64,000 bases of DNA from Abyssogena phaseoliformis symbiont OG214 (GTDB taxonomy: Bacteria; Pseudomonadota; Gammaproteobacteria; PS1; Pseudothioglobaceae): the NCBI RefSeq assembly GCF_016592595.1, contig NZ_AP012977.1, positions 1,341,912 through 1,405,911 on the forward strand. The letters are read 5' to 3'. This document shows, piece by piece, positions 51,346 through 61,791 of this stretch (its first letter is position 1; every line of letters starts with the position of its first letter). Below the pieces are notes generated by a model. It was given only the letters and a program-made list of their open reading frames with translations. It was not told where the DNA came from and made no database searches. A program made the position numbers and the translations under genes.

Positions 51346-52272
51346 TTAATTGATTTTCAGCACTTTAAAATCATGTTGCTGGTTCAAAATAAGCACCACT
51401 GACAAGCCAAGTTGTTGTGCTAATATTTTAGCCTTTTGACTACCCATTGCCATCATTGCAGTTGCGTAAGCATCTGCCATCATGGCGCTGTTATGAATCA
51501 CACTAACAGAACTTAGGTCGGTATTAACAGGCAAGCCTGTGTTAGGATTTAGAATGTGTTGATATTTTTTGCCTTGCCATTTGAGATAATTGCGATAATC
51601 CCCTGAGGTGGCAATGGCTTGATTTTGCAATTCAATGGCAATCGGCATGCCATGATTTGGCTTTTCAATACCAATCGTCCACTGACTTTGAGCCATCACC
51701 TCGCCACCAATTTCCACCATAAAATTTTTAAGCCCTTGCTTGATTAACATATTTGCCACTACATCCACACCATAGCCTTTGGCAATGGCAGATAAATTAA
51801 TATGCATATCTTTAAGTTTTTTAACCCGTGAATTATTCAAGCGCAAATACCCAATAGATGACATTGCCAACGCTTGAACTATACTCTCCCGACTGGGTTT
51901 TACACCAACCCTAACAGCACCAAAACCCCAAATATCAATTAAACGACCCATGCCAGGGTCAAAAAAACCTTGCGTCTGCCTGTGTATTTTTTTTGCCTGA
52001 CTTAAAACAAAAAACAACTCATCTGACACTTCTACCCACTGATTAATCAGTGCCTCGTTCAATTGCGAAAGCTCAGAAGCTTCATCCCAAGTAGAAAATA
52101 CCTGCTCAATTTCATCAAGTCGTTTATCAATGACTGGTTTTGAACCATGATTATTGTTGATTTTGATACTATAACTAGTGCCCATTGTAGTGCCAGTAAT
52201 GATTTGTGTTGTTTCATCAACACTGCAAGCACTTAAAAATAAAAAGATAAAAATTGTCAACAATTTAGGCAT
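51346..52272 (-). CDS. apbE: FAD:protein FMN transferase (ApbE lipoprotein)
   Basis: Periplasmic flavin transferase that attaches FMN to target proteins such as Rnf/Nqr subunits. The 308 residues begin with a lipoprotein signal (lipobox LSAC). Visible motifs are TGTTMGTSYSIKI, GYGVDVVA, MVEIGGEVMAQ, HILNPNTGLPV and the metal-site region MMADAYATAMMAMG. It is divergent from the mltB-like gene with only 12 nt between start codons. Confidence 0.92.
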   Translation of the reverse strand: MPKLLTIFIFLFLSACSVDETTQIITGTTMGTSYSIKINNNHGSKPVIDKRLDEIEQVFSTWDEASELSQLNEALINQWVEVSDELFFVLSQAKKIHRQTQGFFDPGMGRLIDIWGFGAVRVGVKPSRESIVQALAMSSIGYLRLNNSRVKKLKDMHINLSAIAKGYGVDVVANMLIKQGLKNFMVEIGGEVMAQSQWTIGIEKPNHGMPIAIELQNQAIATSGDYRNYLKWQGKKYQHILNPNTGLPVNTDLSSVSVIHNSAMMADAYATAMMAMGSQKAKILAQQLGLSVVLILNQQHDFKVLKIN

Positions 52273-52284
52273 TATAATTTTGGC

Positions 52285-53469
52285 ATGTTAAGATTTATTT
52301 TTTGTTTGCTACTGACATCCTTTGTATATGCAGATGATACCCAAGGCTCATCCAATACGTATAGTTTTGCACAGTTCTTAAGTAATATCCGCTCGCAAGC
52401 TACAAAATTAGGCATCTCGCAAGCCACACTTGATGGTGCTTTTAATGATTTAACGCCAAATCCAAAAGTATTAGAATATAGCCGCAATCAAGCAGAATTT
52501 AACCTTAATTTTTGGCATTACCTAAACTCAAGAGTGAGTCAAAATAGGCTTGATAAAGGTGTGATAAAACTTCAACAACACCAACAATTCCTACAAGAAA
52601 ATTATAAAAAATACGGTGTGCCATCACAAATTATTGTGGCTTTTTGGGGTTTGGAAACCAATTATGGTAAAAATGTTGGTAAAATGCATCTAATCCGTTC
52701 GCTTGCCACACTAAGTTTTGATAAACGCCGACGTGAATTTTTTACCCATGAATTATTAACTTTACTCAAGTTGATTGATGAGAGAAAACTGCCTTTAAAT
52801 GCCCAAGGCTCTTGGGCAGGTGCAATGGGAAGCATGCAATTTATACCCACCAATGTTGCCGCTTACGCCATAGACGCCAATACTGACGGAAAGATTGATT
52901 TGTGGCACACACAAGCGGATATTTTTACAAGTGCAGCACATTTTCTAAAAAAGATTGGTTGGCACCAAGGCGAGCGCTGGGGTCGTGAAGTTAACATTCC
53001 TAAAACTTTTAATTATCATCTGGCAAATTTAAGCACTAAAAAGACAGTCAATGAATGGCAAACATTAGGTGTGCGCAAAATTGATAACACCAATCTACCC
53101 AATTCAAACATGCAAGCTTCACTCATATTGCCTATGGGCTATAACGGCCCAGCGTTCTTGGTTTATCAAAATTTTCACGCCATTCTTAGGTGGAATCATT
53201 CAATTTTGTATGCACTGTCTGTGGGGCATTTGTCTGATCGGTTAATTGGGGCAAATCAATTATTTGCAAAATCAATTACCGAGCCTTCACTGAGTCGGGT
53301 TGATATTAAACAGATTCAAACCGCACTAAATCAACTTGGCCTTGATACAGGCAAACCTGATGGCATACCAGGACCTAAAACCCGCCATGCAACACGATCC
53401 TACCAAAAAGCAAACAACTTACCAATTGATGGCTACGTTGGCTATCAATTATTACAACAACTTCAGTGA
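52285..53469 (+). CDS. MltB-family lytic murein transglycosylase with peptidoglycan-binding domain
   Basis: Periplasmic enzyme that cleaves peptidoglycan. The 394 residues have a signal peptide (1-16, LRFIFCLLLTSFVYA). The SLT family 3 domain contains the catalytic Glu in FWGLETNYGKNVG (about 118-130) and SWAGAMGSMQFIPTN. A C-terminal PG_binding_1 repeat follows (TALNQLGLDTGKPDGIPGPK). Its TGA overlaps the GTG start of ruvX. Confidence 0.92.
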   Translation: MLRFIFCLLLTSFVYADDTQGSSNTYSFAQFLSNIRSQATKLGISQATLDGAFNDLTPNPKVLEYSRNQAEFNLNFWHYLNSRVSQNRLDKGVIKLQQHQQFLQENYKKYGVPSQIIVAFWGLETNYGKNVGKMHLIRSLATLSFDKRRREFFTHELLTLLKLIDERKLPLNAQGSWAGAMGSMQFIPTNVAAYAIDANTDGKIDLWHTQADIFTSAAHFLKKIGWHQGERWGREVNIPKTFNYHLANLSTKKTVNEWQTLGVRKIDNTNLPNSNMQASLILPMGYNGPAFLVYQNFHAILRWNHSILYALSVGHLSDRLIGANQLFAKSITEPSLSRVDIKQIQTALNQLGLDTGKPDGIPGPKTRHATRSYQKANNLPIDGYVGYQLLQQLQ

Positions 53470-53894
53470 GTATTAGCACTTACTTGGGATTTGATGTTGG
53501 CACTAAGCGTACTGGTATTGCCATCGCCAATAGTTTAACCATACAAGCAACGGGCATTAAGGTGGTTAAACACCATAAAAATGGTTCAACCAATTGGGCT
53601 GCGTTTGATGACGTTATTAGTGCTCATAGTATTAACAAGTTCATTGTTGGCTTGCCATTTGACCAACAAGGCAAAGAACAGACAATGACTTTTATCGCTA
53701 AATCATTTGGCAAAAAGTTAAAAAATCGCTACCAAATTGAGGTCGAATTTATCGATGAACATTTATCCTCAAATGAGGCCAAAAAACTTTTAAAATACAA
53801 TCATCATCATCACAACGCACAGCGTGGCGATGTCGACAAACAATCATCACAGTTAATATTACAAACATGGCTCAATGAAAAAAGATTTGATTAG
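53466..53894 (+). CDS. ruvX: Holliday junction resolvase-like RuvX (YqgF)
   Basis: RNase H-fold nuclease involved in pre-16S rRNA processing. It has 142 residues from GTG 53466, with YLGFDVGTKRTGIAIA, FIVGLPFDQQGKE, FIDEHLSSNEA and a late Asp (RGDVDKQSS). The start overlaps the previous stop and its 3' end overlaps pyrB by 20 nt. Confidence 0.93.
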   Translation: MSISTYLGFDVGTKRTGIAIANSLTIQATGIKVVKHHKNGSTNWAAFDDVISAHSINKFIVGLPFDQQGKEQTMTFIAKSFGKKLKNRYQIEVEFIDEHLSSNEAKKLLKYNHHHHNAQRGDVDKQSSQLILQTWLNEKRFD

Positions 53895-54837
53895 TAACCA
53901 CATCCAACTAGATAACTCTGGTCAATTAATTCATCTATTAGGTCTTGAAGGTCTTTCTAAACAACACTTAACGCAAATTCTCGATAAGGCCGATAGCCTA
54001 ATTGATGCCTCTGGCAATTTAAGAAAATCCAAAGCACTAGATGATATGTCTATTGCTAATTTATTTTTTGAACCATCAACGCGCACACGCAACACGTTTG
54101 AAATTGCTGCAATGCGCAGTAGTGCTAATATCATCAACGTTGATCTTGCCAACTCAGCACTCAAAAAGAATGAAGACTTGCTTGACACCATGCGCACACT
54201 TAAAGCCATGCAAATTGATATGTTTGTGATTCGCCACAAACAAAATGGCTTGCCACACCACGTGGCACAACATTTAAAAGATGTCTCTATTCTAAACGCA
54301 GGCGATGGCATTAATGCCCACCCAACCCAAGCACTGCTTGATATACTCAGCATTCGCCAACACAAAAAAACATTTGAGGATTTATCAGTCGCTATTGTGG
54401 GTGATATCACGCATTCACGGGTTGCTCACTCTGATATTCAAGCACTTAAAACGCTAGGCACGACTGATATTCGCCTCATTGCTCCAAAAGTCTTACAATA
54501 TGATTTGAAGCCTTGCTCAGCAATTAAACATTTTGATAACATTGAGCTAGGGCTTAAAAATTGCGATGTGGTGATCGTATTAAGGTTACAAAAAGAGCGC
54601 ATGATTGAAGCTGATATCCCCAACGAACAAGAGTACTTTGATAATTTTGGACTCACGCCAAAACGCCTAGCATTGGCAAAACCAAGTGCCATTGTGATGC
54701 ACCCAGGCCCAATTAATCGTGGCGTTGAGATTGACTCAAGCGTGGCTGATGGCAATCAATCAATCATTTTACAACAAGTCACTAATGGCATTGCAGTACG
54801 TATGGCAGTCATGCAAATTCTTGCTAACAAATCATGA
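53875..54837 (+). CDS. pyrB: Aspartate carbamoyltransferase catalytic subunit
   Basis: Commits carbamoyl phosphate and aspartate to pyrimidine synthesis. The 320 residues contain the carbamoyl-phosphate site FFEPSTRTRNTFEIAA (about 62-77), GDGINAHPTQALLD, IVGDITHSRVAHS, VLRLQKER and HPGPINRGVEI. It overlaps ruvX by 20 nt and the next gene by 4 nt. A regulatory pyrI is not nearby, fitting the ruvX-pyrB class. Confidence 0.96.
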   Translation: MKKDLISNHIQLDNSGQLIHLLGLEGLSKQHLTQILDKADSLIDASGNLRKSKALDDMSIANLFFEPSTRTRNTFEIAAMRSSANIINVDLANSALKKNEDLLDTMRTLKAMQIDMFVIRHKQNGLPHHVAQHLKDVSILNAGDGINAHPTQALLDILSIRQHKKTFEDLSVAIVGDITHSRVAHSDIQALKTLGTTDIRLIAPKVLQYDLKPCSAIKHFDNIELGLKNCDVVIVLRLQKERMIEADIPNEQEYFDNFGLTPKRLALAKPSAIVMHPGPINRGVEIDSSVADGNQSIILQQVTNGIAVRMAVMQILANKS

Positions 54838-55393
54838 GTAATAAACTTAACTTTGATCAATTAAAAACCACACTGCATCATCTAAATACAGACGATACCA
54901 TCTCTAGTGCGCATGGTATTTTATGCGGCTTTGCTTGCGTAAAACCCAACCTTAGTCTTGATGATTGGTTAAATGAGGTGCTTGTGAGTATTAATTTAAA
55001 TAATCTTAATGAAAAATCTGCCCAATGAAACATTGGCACAAATTTTTAATAAACCTTTGTCACAACTGAGTGATGAAACCCTAGATTTTTAATTGCTAAT
55101 TGCTGATGACGAAGAAAAATTGGGCGCACGTGCCAGCACGTTAATACAATAGTGTCAGGGTTATTTAATAGGCTTAGGCTTGCAAAAAATCTCAACCACA
55201 GATGAAGACGCCCTACACAGATGAAGACGCCCTAGAGATGATTAAAGATTTGTACGAAATATTAAAACTTGATACTGACTTACTTGACAATGAGGAAAAT
55301 GCCCAAGACTTGAATGAAATTATTGAGTTTGTACGTATGGGTGTGTTGCTAATTCAAGAAACCCTTAAAACCTTCCAAACAAGACTACATTAG
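54834..55393 (+). pseudogene. UPF0149 (YgfB-like) protein, degraded
   Basis: Small family of unknown function near zapA and ssrS in many gammaproteobacteria. The first frame gives LHHLNTDDTISSAHGILCGF and stops at 55021. Then come LPNETLAQIFNKPLSQL and a TAA where Gln or similar is expected. LLIADDEEKLGARAS follows, with TAG in place of the usual Trp before CQGYLIGLGL. A 19-bp duplication shifts the frame again before LNEIIEFVRMGVLLIQETL. At least four lesions. Confidence 0.85.
55197..55234 (+). repeat. 19-bp tandem duplication in the UPF0149 pseudogene
   Basis: The unit CACAGATGAAGACGCCCTA occurs twice back to back (55197-55215 and 55216-55234). Nineteen is not a multiple of three, so the duplication alone breaks the frame. 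The copies are identical, so the event is recent. Confidence 0.9.
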
Positions 55394-55395
55394 CC

Positions 55396-55590
55396 CTGAA
55401 ATACTACACTAGTTGGAAAACGCAACGTATTAACCAGACTCTTCAAAGAGTGTGGGATTGTGCCTAATGATAAAAATGTATGTGTTTTGTTTTTAGAAAC
55501 ATATTCTAAATAAATGAGTATGTCACCACCTTATCTCTTGAGGAGAGAGCAATTCTTGGGGGAGAGTGGCGACATCTGAGTATTATATCA
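55396..55590 (+). ncRNA. ssrS: Candidate 6S RNA (long irregular rod)
   Basis: The 280-nt gap after the UPF0149 gene can fold into one long irregular hairpin of about 190 nt. Pairs I can trace are 55400-55405 with 55579-55584, 55412-55415 with 55570-55573, and 55438-55444 with 55561-55567. On the 3' side of a central open region lies a small hairpin (TCTCT/AGAGA near 55533-55550). An apical stem ATGTGTTT/AAACATAT lies near 55480-55505. Closing stem, central bubble with small 3' hairpin, size and YgfB neighbourhood all resemble 6S RNA. The 3' side, GTGGCGACATCTGAG, recalls the Escherichia coli 6S end. No covariance search was possible. Confidence 0.5.
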
Positions 55591-55673
55591 TTAAATAATA
55601 ATATTTCAAACTTATTATATAATAAAACTATAATATTAATTAGAAAACACACCTCAGTGCGCTTAATTAAATG

Positions 55674-55749
55674 TGGTGGCCACACCTAGAATTGAACTAG
55701 GGACACAGGGATTTTCAGTCCCTTGCTCTACCAACTGAGCTATGTGGCC
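55674..55749 (-). tRNA. tRNA-Phe (anticodon GAA)
   Basis: A 76-nt cloverleaf with encoded CCA. The acceptor stem is GGCCACA/TGTGGCC, the D arm is TAGCTCAGTTGGTAGAGC, and the anticodon loop is CTGAAAA giving GAA. The T arm CTAGTTCAATTCTAG is normal. It lies between the candidate 6S RNA and trxB. Confidence 0.95.
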
Positions 55750-55803
55750 ATTTACGCCTTTTTTTTTGGGCAAAAAAATGAGAATTATACCTTTAAAAAA
55801 AGT

Positions 55804-56757
<954 letters not shown>

Positions 56758-56795
56758 TTATACTTTGTGGATACTTCGAAACATTATAAACCACC

Positions 56796-59081
56796 TTGAA
56801 AAAGAATAACAAAATAAGCACAAAAAGATACCCACAAAAACCTCGCACCAAAATAGCCAGTGAAATGCTGTTTATCTTTTTGAGTGCCATGGGTCTTATT
56901 TTTTTATCTGCCTTATTTACTTACTCTGCTAACGAAAATCCTTGGTCGGGTGATGTTGCTCTGGTTGCACCGGTTGTCAATCTTGCGGGTGTATTTGGCG
57001 CTTACTTAAGTGATATTTCTTTATCTATCTTAGGTTATAGCGCCTATTTAATACCAATCTCATTCATATGGCTAGGTTGGAATATTCACAAACACACCGA
57101 TCAAGAAAAGCCAAAATACTCAGTAACCGCCCTTCGTTTTATCGCACTTATTACATTGATTGCCTTTAGCACGGCATTTTTAACTCAAAACTTCGCAGGC
57201 ACAGGTGCTTCTGGTGGCTATATTGGCATTACCATGCATCATTATTTTGGTGTTTTATTTGGCTCGGCAGCACTCGTTATTTATCTCAGTATCATGATGA
57301 TTAGCTTTAGCATTGTCAGTAGCACTTCATGGATTGCTATTTTTTCCTCTACTAGCAACGTGTTGAATCATCTTTTTACAAAAATACATGACATTAGAAT
57401 ACAAGCTAGAACCAAAAAAGCTATAAAGATTTCTACCACTCCCAAACAATCAAACGCCAAATCCAGTGTGCTTACCAAAATAAAGGAAGGAAAGGAAAAG
57501 TCAAATAAAAGCATTAAAAAAGCCACCCCTTCCAACTTATTTAATACAACAACCATTACTGGTTTACCAAGCCTAGATTTGCTTGACGAACCAACTGAAC
57601 ATACCACAGGTTATTCTAAACAAGCATTGGAAGACATGTCACGCCAAGTTGAAATCAAGCTTAAAGATTTTGGCTTTGATGTGTCAGTGACTACGGTTAC
57701 CCCTGGCCCTGTGGTTACTCAATTTGAAATATCACTTGCGCCTGGTGTTAAGGTCAATCAAATTATGAACCTTAATAAAGATTTAGCCCGTGCTTTATTG
57801 GTTGAAAGTGTGCGTATTGTTGATGTTATCCCTGGCAAGCCTGTTATTGGCTTGGAAATTCCAAATACGCAACGTGAAATGATTAGCCTTAAAGAAATCC
57901 TTGCTTCTGAAAATTTTATTAAATCTAGCTCTGCTTTAACCATGGGTCTGGGTAAGGATATTAATGGCATTCCTATTATTGCCAATCTAGCAAAAATGCC
58001 GCACTTGCTTGTTTCTGGGGCAACTGGCATGGGCAAATCAGTCGGACTAAATGCCATGATTCTAAGTGTACTTTTCAAAGCCAAGCCAGAAGAGGTGCGT
58101 ATTATTATGATTGACCCTAAGATTGTTGAACTGGCCTGTTATGCTGATATTCCACACTTGCTTACACCTGTTGTAACAGATATGAACCAAGCTGCTTCTG
58201 CCTTGTGGTGGTGTGTTAATGAAATGGAACGTCGTTATTCATTATTAGCCAAGTTTGGCGTGCGTAATATTGAAGGCTTTAATGAGAAACTCAAAAAATC
58301 TAAGGACAAAGGCGAGCCCCTGCTTGACCCATCATTTAATCCAAACACTGCCGATGAAGATGAAACAGTGCCTGAGTTAGAAGCACTACCACTGATTATG
58401 TTGGTGATTGATGAATACGCCGATATGCTTAGTGCACTCGCCCAAGAGGACCGTGCTAAGGCCAAACGTGTTGAAACCCTCATTGTGCGCTTAGCACAAA
58501 AAGCTCGAGCTGCAGGCGTCCACATTATCATTGCCACGCAACGCCCAAGTGTGGATGTCATTACTGGTTTGATTAAATCTAACATACCTACACGTATTGC
58601 TTTTAAAGTTTCTTCAAAAGTTGATTCGCGCACCATTCTTGACCAAGGTGGCGCTGAACAATTACTCGGTATGGGCGATATGCTCTATATGACGCCAGGC
58701 ATGTCACACCTTACTCGCGTGCATGGCGCCTTTGTTGATGATGGCGAGATTGAACGCGTGGTTAGTTTCTTAAAAGAAAATTCTGAAACTAGTTATCTAG
58801 ATGGCATTCTTAACGCCCATAGTGAGTCGGATGATTCACAAGACTCAAACAGCACTTCAAGTGCCTCAGGCGAACTTGATGCTTTGTATGATGAAGCCGT
58901 GCAAATTGTAACCTCATCACATCGCGCTTCAATCTCTAGCCTACAACGTCGCATGCGTATTGGCTATAACCGCGCAGCACGTATTATTGAAGACATGGAG
59001 GCCAGTGGCGTAGTAAGTAGCATGAACAGCGCTGGCAATCGCCAAGTATTAGCACCTGAACCCATTAATACTAATGACTAA
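56796..59081 (+). CDS. ftsK: DNA translocase FtsK
   Basis: Septal DNA pump for chromosome segregation. It has 761 residues from a TTG start; an ATG at codon 24 is an alternative. Four N-terminal membrane helices (about 25-185) are followed by a shortened linker. The motor shows Walker A VSGATGMGKSVGLNAM, Walker B LIMLVIDEYADML and IIATQRPSVDVITGLIKSNI. A C-terminal winged-helix gamma domain recognises KOPS (SSHRASISSLQRRMRIGYNR). It overlaps lolA by 8 nt. Confidence 0.95.
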   Translation: MKKNNKISTKRYPQKPRTKIASEMLFIFLSAMGLIFLSALFTYSANENPWSGDVALVAPVVNLAGVFGAYLSDISLSILGYSAYLIPISFIWLGWNIHKHTDQEKPKYSVTALRFIALITLIAFSTAFLTQNFAGTGASGGYIGITMHHYFGVLFGSAALVIYLSIMMISFSIVSSTSWIAIFSSTSNVLNHLFTKIHDIRIQARTKKAIKISTTPKQSNAKSSVLTKIKEGKEKSNKSIKKATPSNLFNTTTITGLPSLDLLDEPTEHTTGYSKQALEDMSRQVEIKLKDFGFDVSVTTVTPGPVVTQFEISLAPGVKVNQIMNLNKDLARALLVESVRIVDVIPGKPVIGLEIPNTQREMISLKEILASENFIKSSSALTMGLGKDINGIPIIANLAKMPHLLVSGATGMGKSVGLNAMILSVLFKAKPEEVRIIMIDPKIVELACYADIPHLLTPVVTDMNQAASALWWCVNEMERRYSLLAKFGVRNIEGFNEKLKKSKDKGEPLLDPSFNPNTADEDETVPELEALPLIMLVIDEYADMLSALAQEDRAKAKRVETLIVRLAQKARAAGVHIIIATQRPSVDVITGLIKSNIPTRIAFKVSSKVDSRTILDQGGAEQLLGMGDMLYMTPGMSHLTRVHGAFVDDGEIERVVSFLKENSETSYLDGILNAHSESDDSQDSNSTSSASGELDALYDEAVQIVTSSHRASISSLQRRMRIGYNRAARIIEDMEASGVVSSMNSAGNRQVLAPEPINTND

Positions 59082-59655
59082 AATTTTAAGCACTCTAATA
59101 CTTATATTTTCTAGTTTTAGCTTTGCTAACAGCAATCATGAGTTTTCTAATTTTTTCAACTCATTTGAACGTTTAAGTGCCAACTTTACACAAAGCACCT
59201 ATAGCAATACGGGCACACTGTTAGCCAACTCTTCTGGTACTCTATTATTTAAACGCCCACAGCAACTCATCTGGCATACACTAATACCAAATGAACAAAT
59301 ACTACTGTTAAATAATACTACGTTGTGGCTGGTTGATATTGAATTAGAACAAGCCAGTTTAATGCAAACAACTGATTTAACACAAACGCCACTATATTGG
59401 CTTATTAATCGACCTAGCGATATCAGCCATACGCCACAATACACGCACACAAAAGATAAGATTGATTGGTACAGCACCCAGCAAACCAACCAATTGAGTT
59501 TTGGTTTTAAGGATAGCACGCTACAAGCCATTACGCTTAATAATGAACTGGATCAAACAATTTTAGTTATCTTTAACTCAGTTACCATCAATCCAAACAT
59601 TAAAACAAATGCTTTTGAACTAAACCTTGCACCAGAATTTGATGTGCTTAGATAG
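59074..59655 (+). CDS. lolA: Outer-membrane lipoprotein carrier protein LolA
   Basis: Periplasmic chaperone moving lipoproteins from LolCDE to LolB. The 193 residues have a signal peptide (ILSTLILIFSSFSFA) and the LolA fold with SANFTQSTYSNTG, SSGTLLFKRPQQLIWHT and a late hydrophobic beta segment. It follows ftsK with an overlap, the usual ftsK-lolA pair. The 3' end overlaps the dead hemN by 8 nt. Confidence 0.92.
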   Translation: MTKILSTLILIFSSFSFANSNHEFSNFFNSFERLSANFTQSTYSNTGTLLANSSGTLLFKRPQQLIWHTLIPNEQILLLNNTTLWLVDIELEQASLMQTTDLTQTPLYWLINRPSDISHTPQYTHTKDKIDWYSTQQTNQLSFGFKDSTLQAITLNNELDQTILVIFNSVTINPNIKTNAFELNLAPEFDVLR

Positions 59656-60974
59656 TTTTTGAAAACTGAGTTTTGCTCAAAGCAAGATATACATCAAACA
59701 TCATGCAAATGTTACGAATCAATAATTGACCTTTATCCATTACCTTAATTGAACGATTTGTTATTTCAAGCAAACCATCCTTAGCCATCTCACTCAACTC
59801 AGACAAGTTGTCTGCAAAATAATCTGCATATACAATATTAAAAGTTTGTTCGATTTTAGTAAAACTAAACTCAAAATGGCAAATCAAATCCATAGTCACT
59901 AAACGCCTAATCTTATCATCTTGATTAATAATTTGACCTTTGATAATGGACAATTCCCCCGCATCAATCCTTTGATAATACTGCTCAATGTTCTTTTCAT
60001 TCTGAGAAAAACCATCACCCACTTGCACTAGACCCCAAGCCAATAATATCACACTGCGCATGAGTAGAATAACCTTGGAAATTTCGATGCAGTTGCCCCT
60101 TACTTTGTGCAATTGCCAGCGGGTCTTCTGGCAAAGCAAAATGTGGTCCATGCCGATATATACATAGCCTCGGCTTAATAAAAAATCCATTAAATATTCA
60201 AAAATAGCCAGTTTGTCATCAGCCGATAGCAACATCAAAACATCAAAACATCAAAACATCAAAACATCAATACGACGTTGTGGTTTAAATAATTCTGGCA
60301 AGTGAGTGTAGTTAAATAATGAAATACGGTTAGGACACAACTACGCAACCTGATTAAGTGTCGTTTCAAAAGTTTGCACCGATTGCTTAGGCAGTCTATA
60401 AATCAAATCAATACTGATGGACTTAAACCTATACGCCCTGGATAAATCCATCACTGATTTGGTTTGTTCAAAACTCTGAATGCGATTAAACCTAGCTCGC
60501 GCTAATGTCTTAATTGTGCCTTCATCAACTCCTCTAGGGTCAACTTCAATAGAGTATTCACCATCATCAACAAAATTAAACACACTTTGCAATTTCTCAC
60601 TCAAGCGAATGATTTGTGCATTGGATAAAAATGTTGGCGTACCGCCACCAAAATGCATTTGTTCAACTTTGCGTGAGTGATTAAATAATGCGCCTTGCTG
60701 GTCAATTTCTTTAAACAATCTTTCCAAATAAGGTTCAGCCTTAGTTTTATCCTTAGTAACGACCTTATTACAACCACAATAAAAACACACCGTGTCGCAA
60801 AATGGAATATGACAATATAACGAAATAGGACTTTTTCGCTCGTTACTAATAACAACTTGAGCTTGATATTCATCTTGGGTCAACGCTTTAAAAATTATTC
60901 GCTGTCGGATAAGACATGTATCCTGTTCCAGAACGGTCATATTTTTTAATTAAAGTCAGGTCAAATAAACTCAT
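59648..60974 (-). pseudogene. hemN: Oxygen-independent coproporphyrinogen III oxidase, degraded
   Basis: Radical-SAM enzyme for anaerobic haem synthesis. From ATG 60974 the first frame reads SLFDLTLIKKYDRSGTGYMS and stops. The next has HIPFCDTVCFYCGCNKVV (cluster Cys motif C-x3-C-x2-C), HFGGGTPTFLS and SIDLIYRLPKQSV. A TAG follows NQVA, then RISLFNYTHLPELFKPQRR. An eight-base repeat expansion interrupts it. Later blocks give IEQYYQRIDAGELSIIKG and LLIRNICMMFD. At least one nonsense codon and three frame changes. Confidence 0.92.
60232..60271. repeat. Five tandem copies of an 8-bp unit inside hemN
   Basis: The unit ACATCAAA is repeated five times, the last copy ending in T. An intact HemN would have a single copy encoding the segment near IDVLM. 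The net change is not a multiple of three. It is a short-tandem-repeat expansion, not a CRISPR. Confidence 0.9.
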
Positions 60975-61117
60975 ATTAATCAAAATCCTTATTTAAAAAA
61001 TAAAGGCTTTCCAAAATTGGGTGGGGATTGGTGACAGACTAATCCCCGGGGAGAGGTTCAAATTATAGCAAATTTAAACAACTACCCCCTTGACCTATAC
61101 CAAGAAAAAAATAAATA

Positions 61118-61760
61118 ATGCAATCAAAAAAATATCGAACAACCAGCAAAATTACTTTAGATGATAAAATACGCACCATGATTCCCACTAAAGATCACCT
61201 AAATTGATACCGTAACTTCTTACTAAGACTGCCTATATTCAAACACCTAACAGAAAAATATTTCTGTCCACCATACAGGTTAAACAATTTCACAAAAGCG
61301 AGATGGTGGCCTTTAATGCAACTAAACATTCTAAGCTTTATATTAATTATGAAGGGCTGTTTAAACTAACCAAAATTGACGAAAGAGGTGGTGAAATCGT
61401 ACTGAGTATTATTAGCAAAAAAGATGTTGTTTTACCTTAGCTGATAACGTAAAATCTCTTATGTTAAGTGCCGAAGTGCTACAACTAAAAACTGCCAAAG
61501 AAAAAGTAGGCTAATACTTGGTACACAGCAAAATTAACAACACATTTGAATTGCCTTATTCAAAATCCTTAACTGCTGCTTATTTAGGCATGAAACCAGA
61601 ATCATTTTCAAGGGCACTAGCAGAACTTAAAAAGGATGGCATCATTCTAGATAATAAAAAAATCAAATCGGCCAATGGCCATGAATTGTGCGGTTGTTGT
61701 GATAAAGTTACTGGAGCAAATTGCTCGTCTTTTAAAACCGATCGATGTACGCACCAATAA
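61118..61760 (+). pseudogene. Crp/Fnr-family regulator, degraded
   Basis: Transcription regulator of the cAMP-receptor/FNR superfamily. The sensor half is broken by many stops but keeps SKLYINYEGLFKLTKIDERG and EIVLSIISKKDV, typical of the cyclic-nucleotide-binding fold. The DNA-binding half is open: NNTFELPYSKSLTAAYLGMK and PESFSRALAELKKDGIIL form the helix-turn-helix. It lies divergently next to the dead hemN, a classical FNR/ANR target. Confidence 0.8.
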
Positions 61761-61791
61761 ATAAATCAACCCTGTGCTCAATTAGTTAATA

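Noticed and set aside
52272..52487. Minus-strand frame opposite the start of the MltB-like gene
   Set aside because: It would run into apbE in another frame and is antisense to a signal peptide and conserved domain; a shadow.
55394..55515. Short peptide frame (GKRNVLTRLFKECGIVPN and following) after the UPF0149 gene
   Set aside because: It has no start codon or recognisable family, and the same bases take part in the long RNA fold, which explains them better.
60232..60271. Regular short repeats that could suggest a CRISPR array
   Set aside because: Units are 8 bp without spacers and lie within hemN coding DNA.
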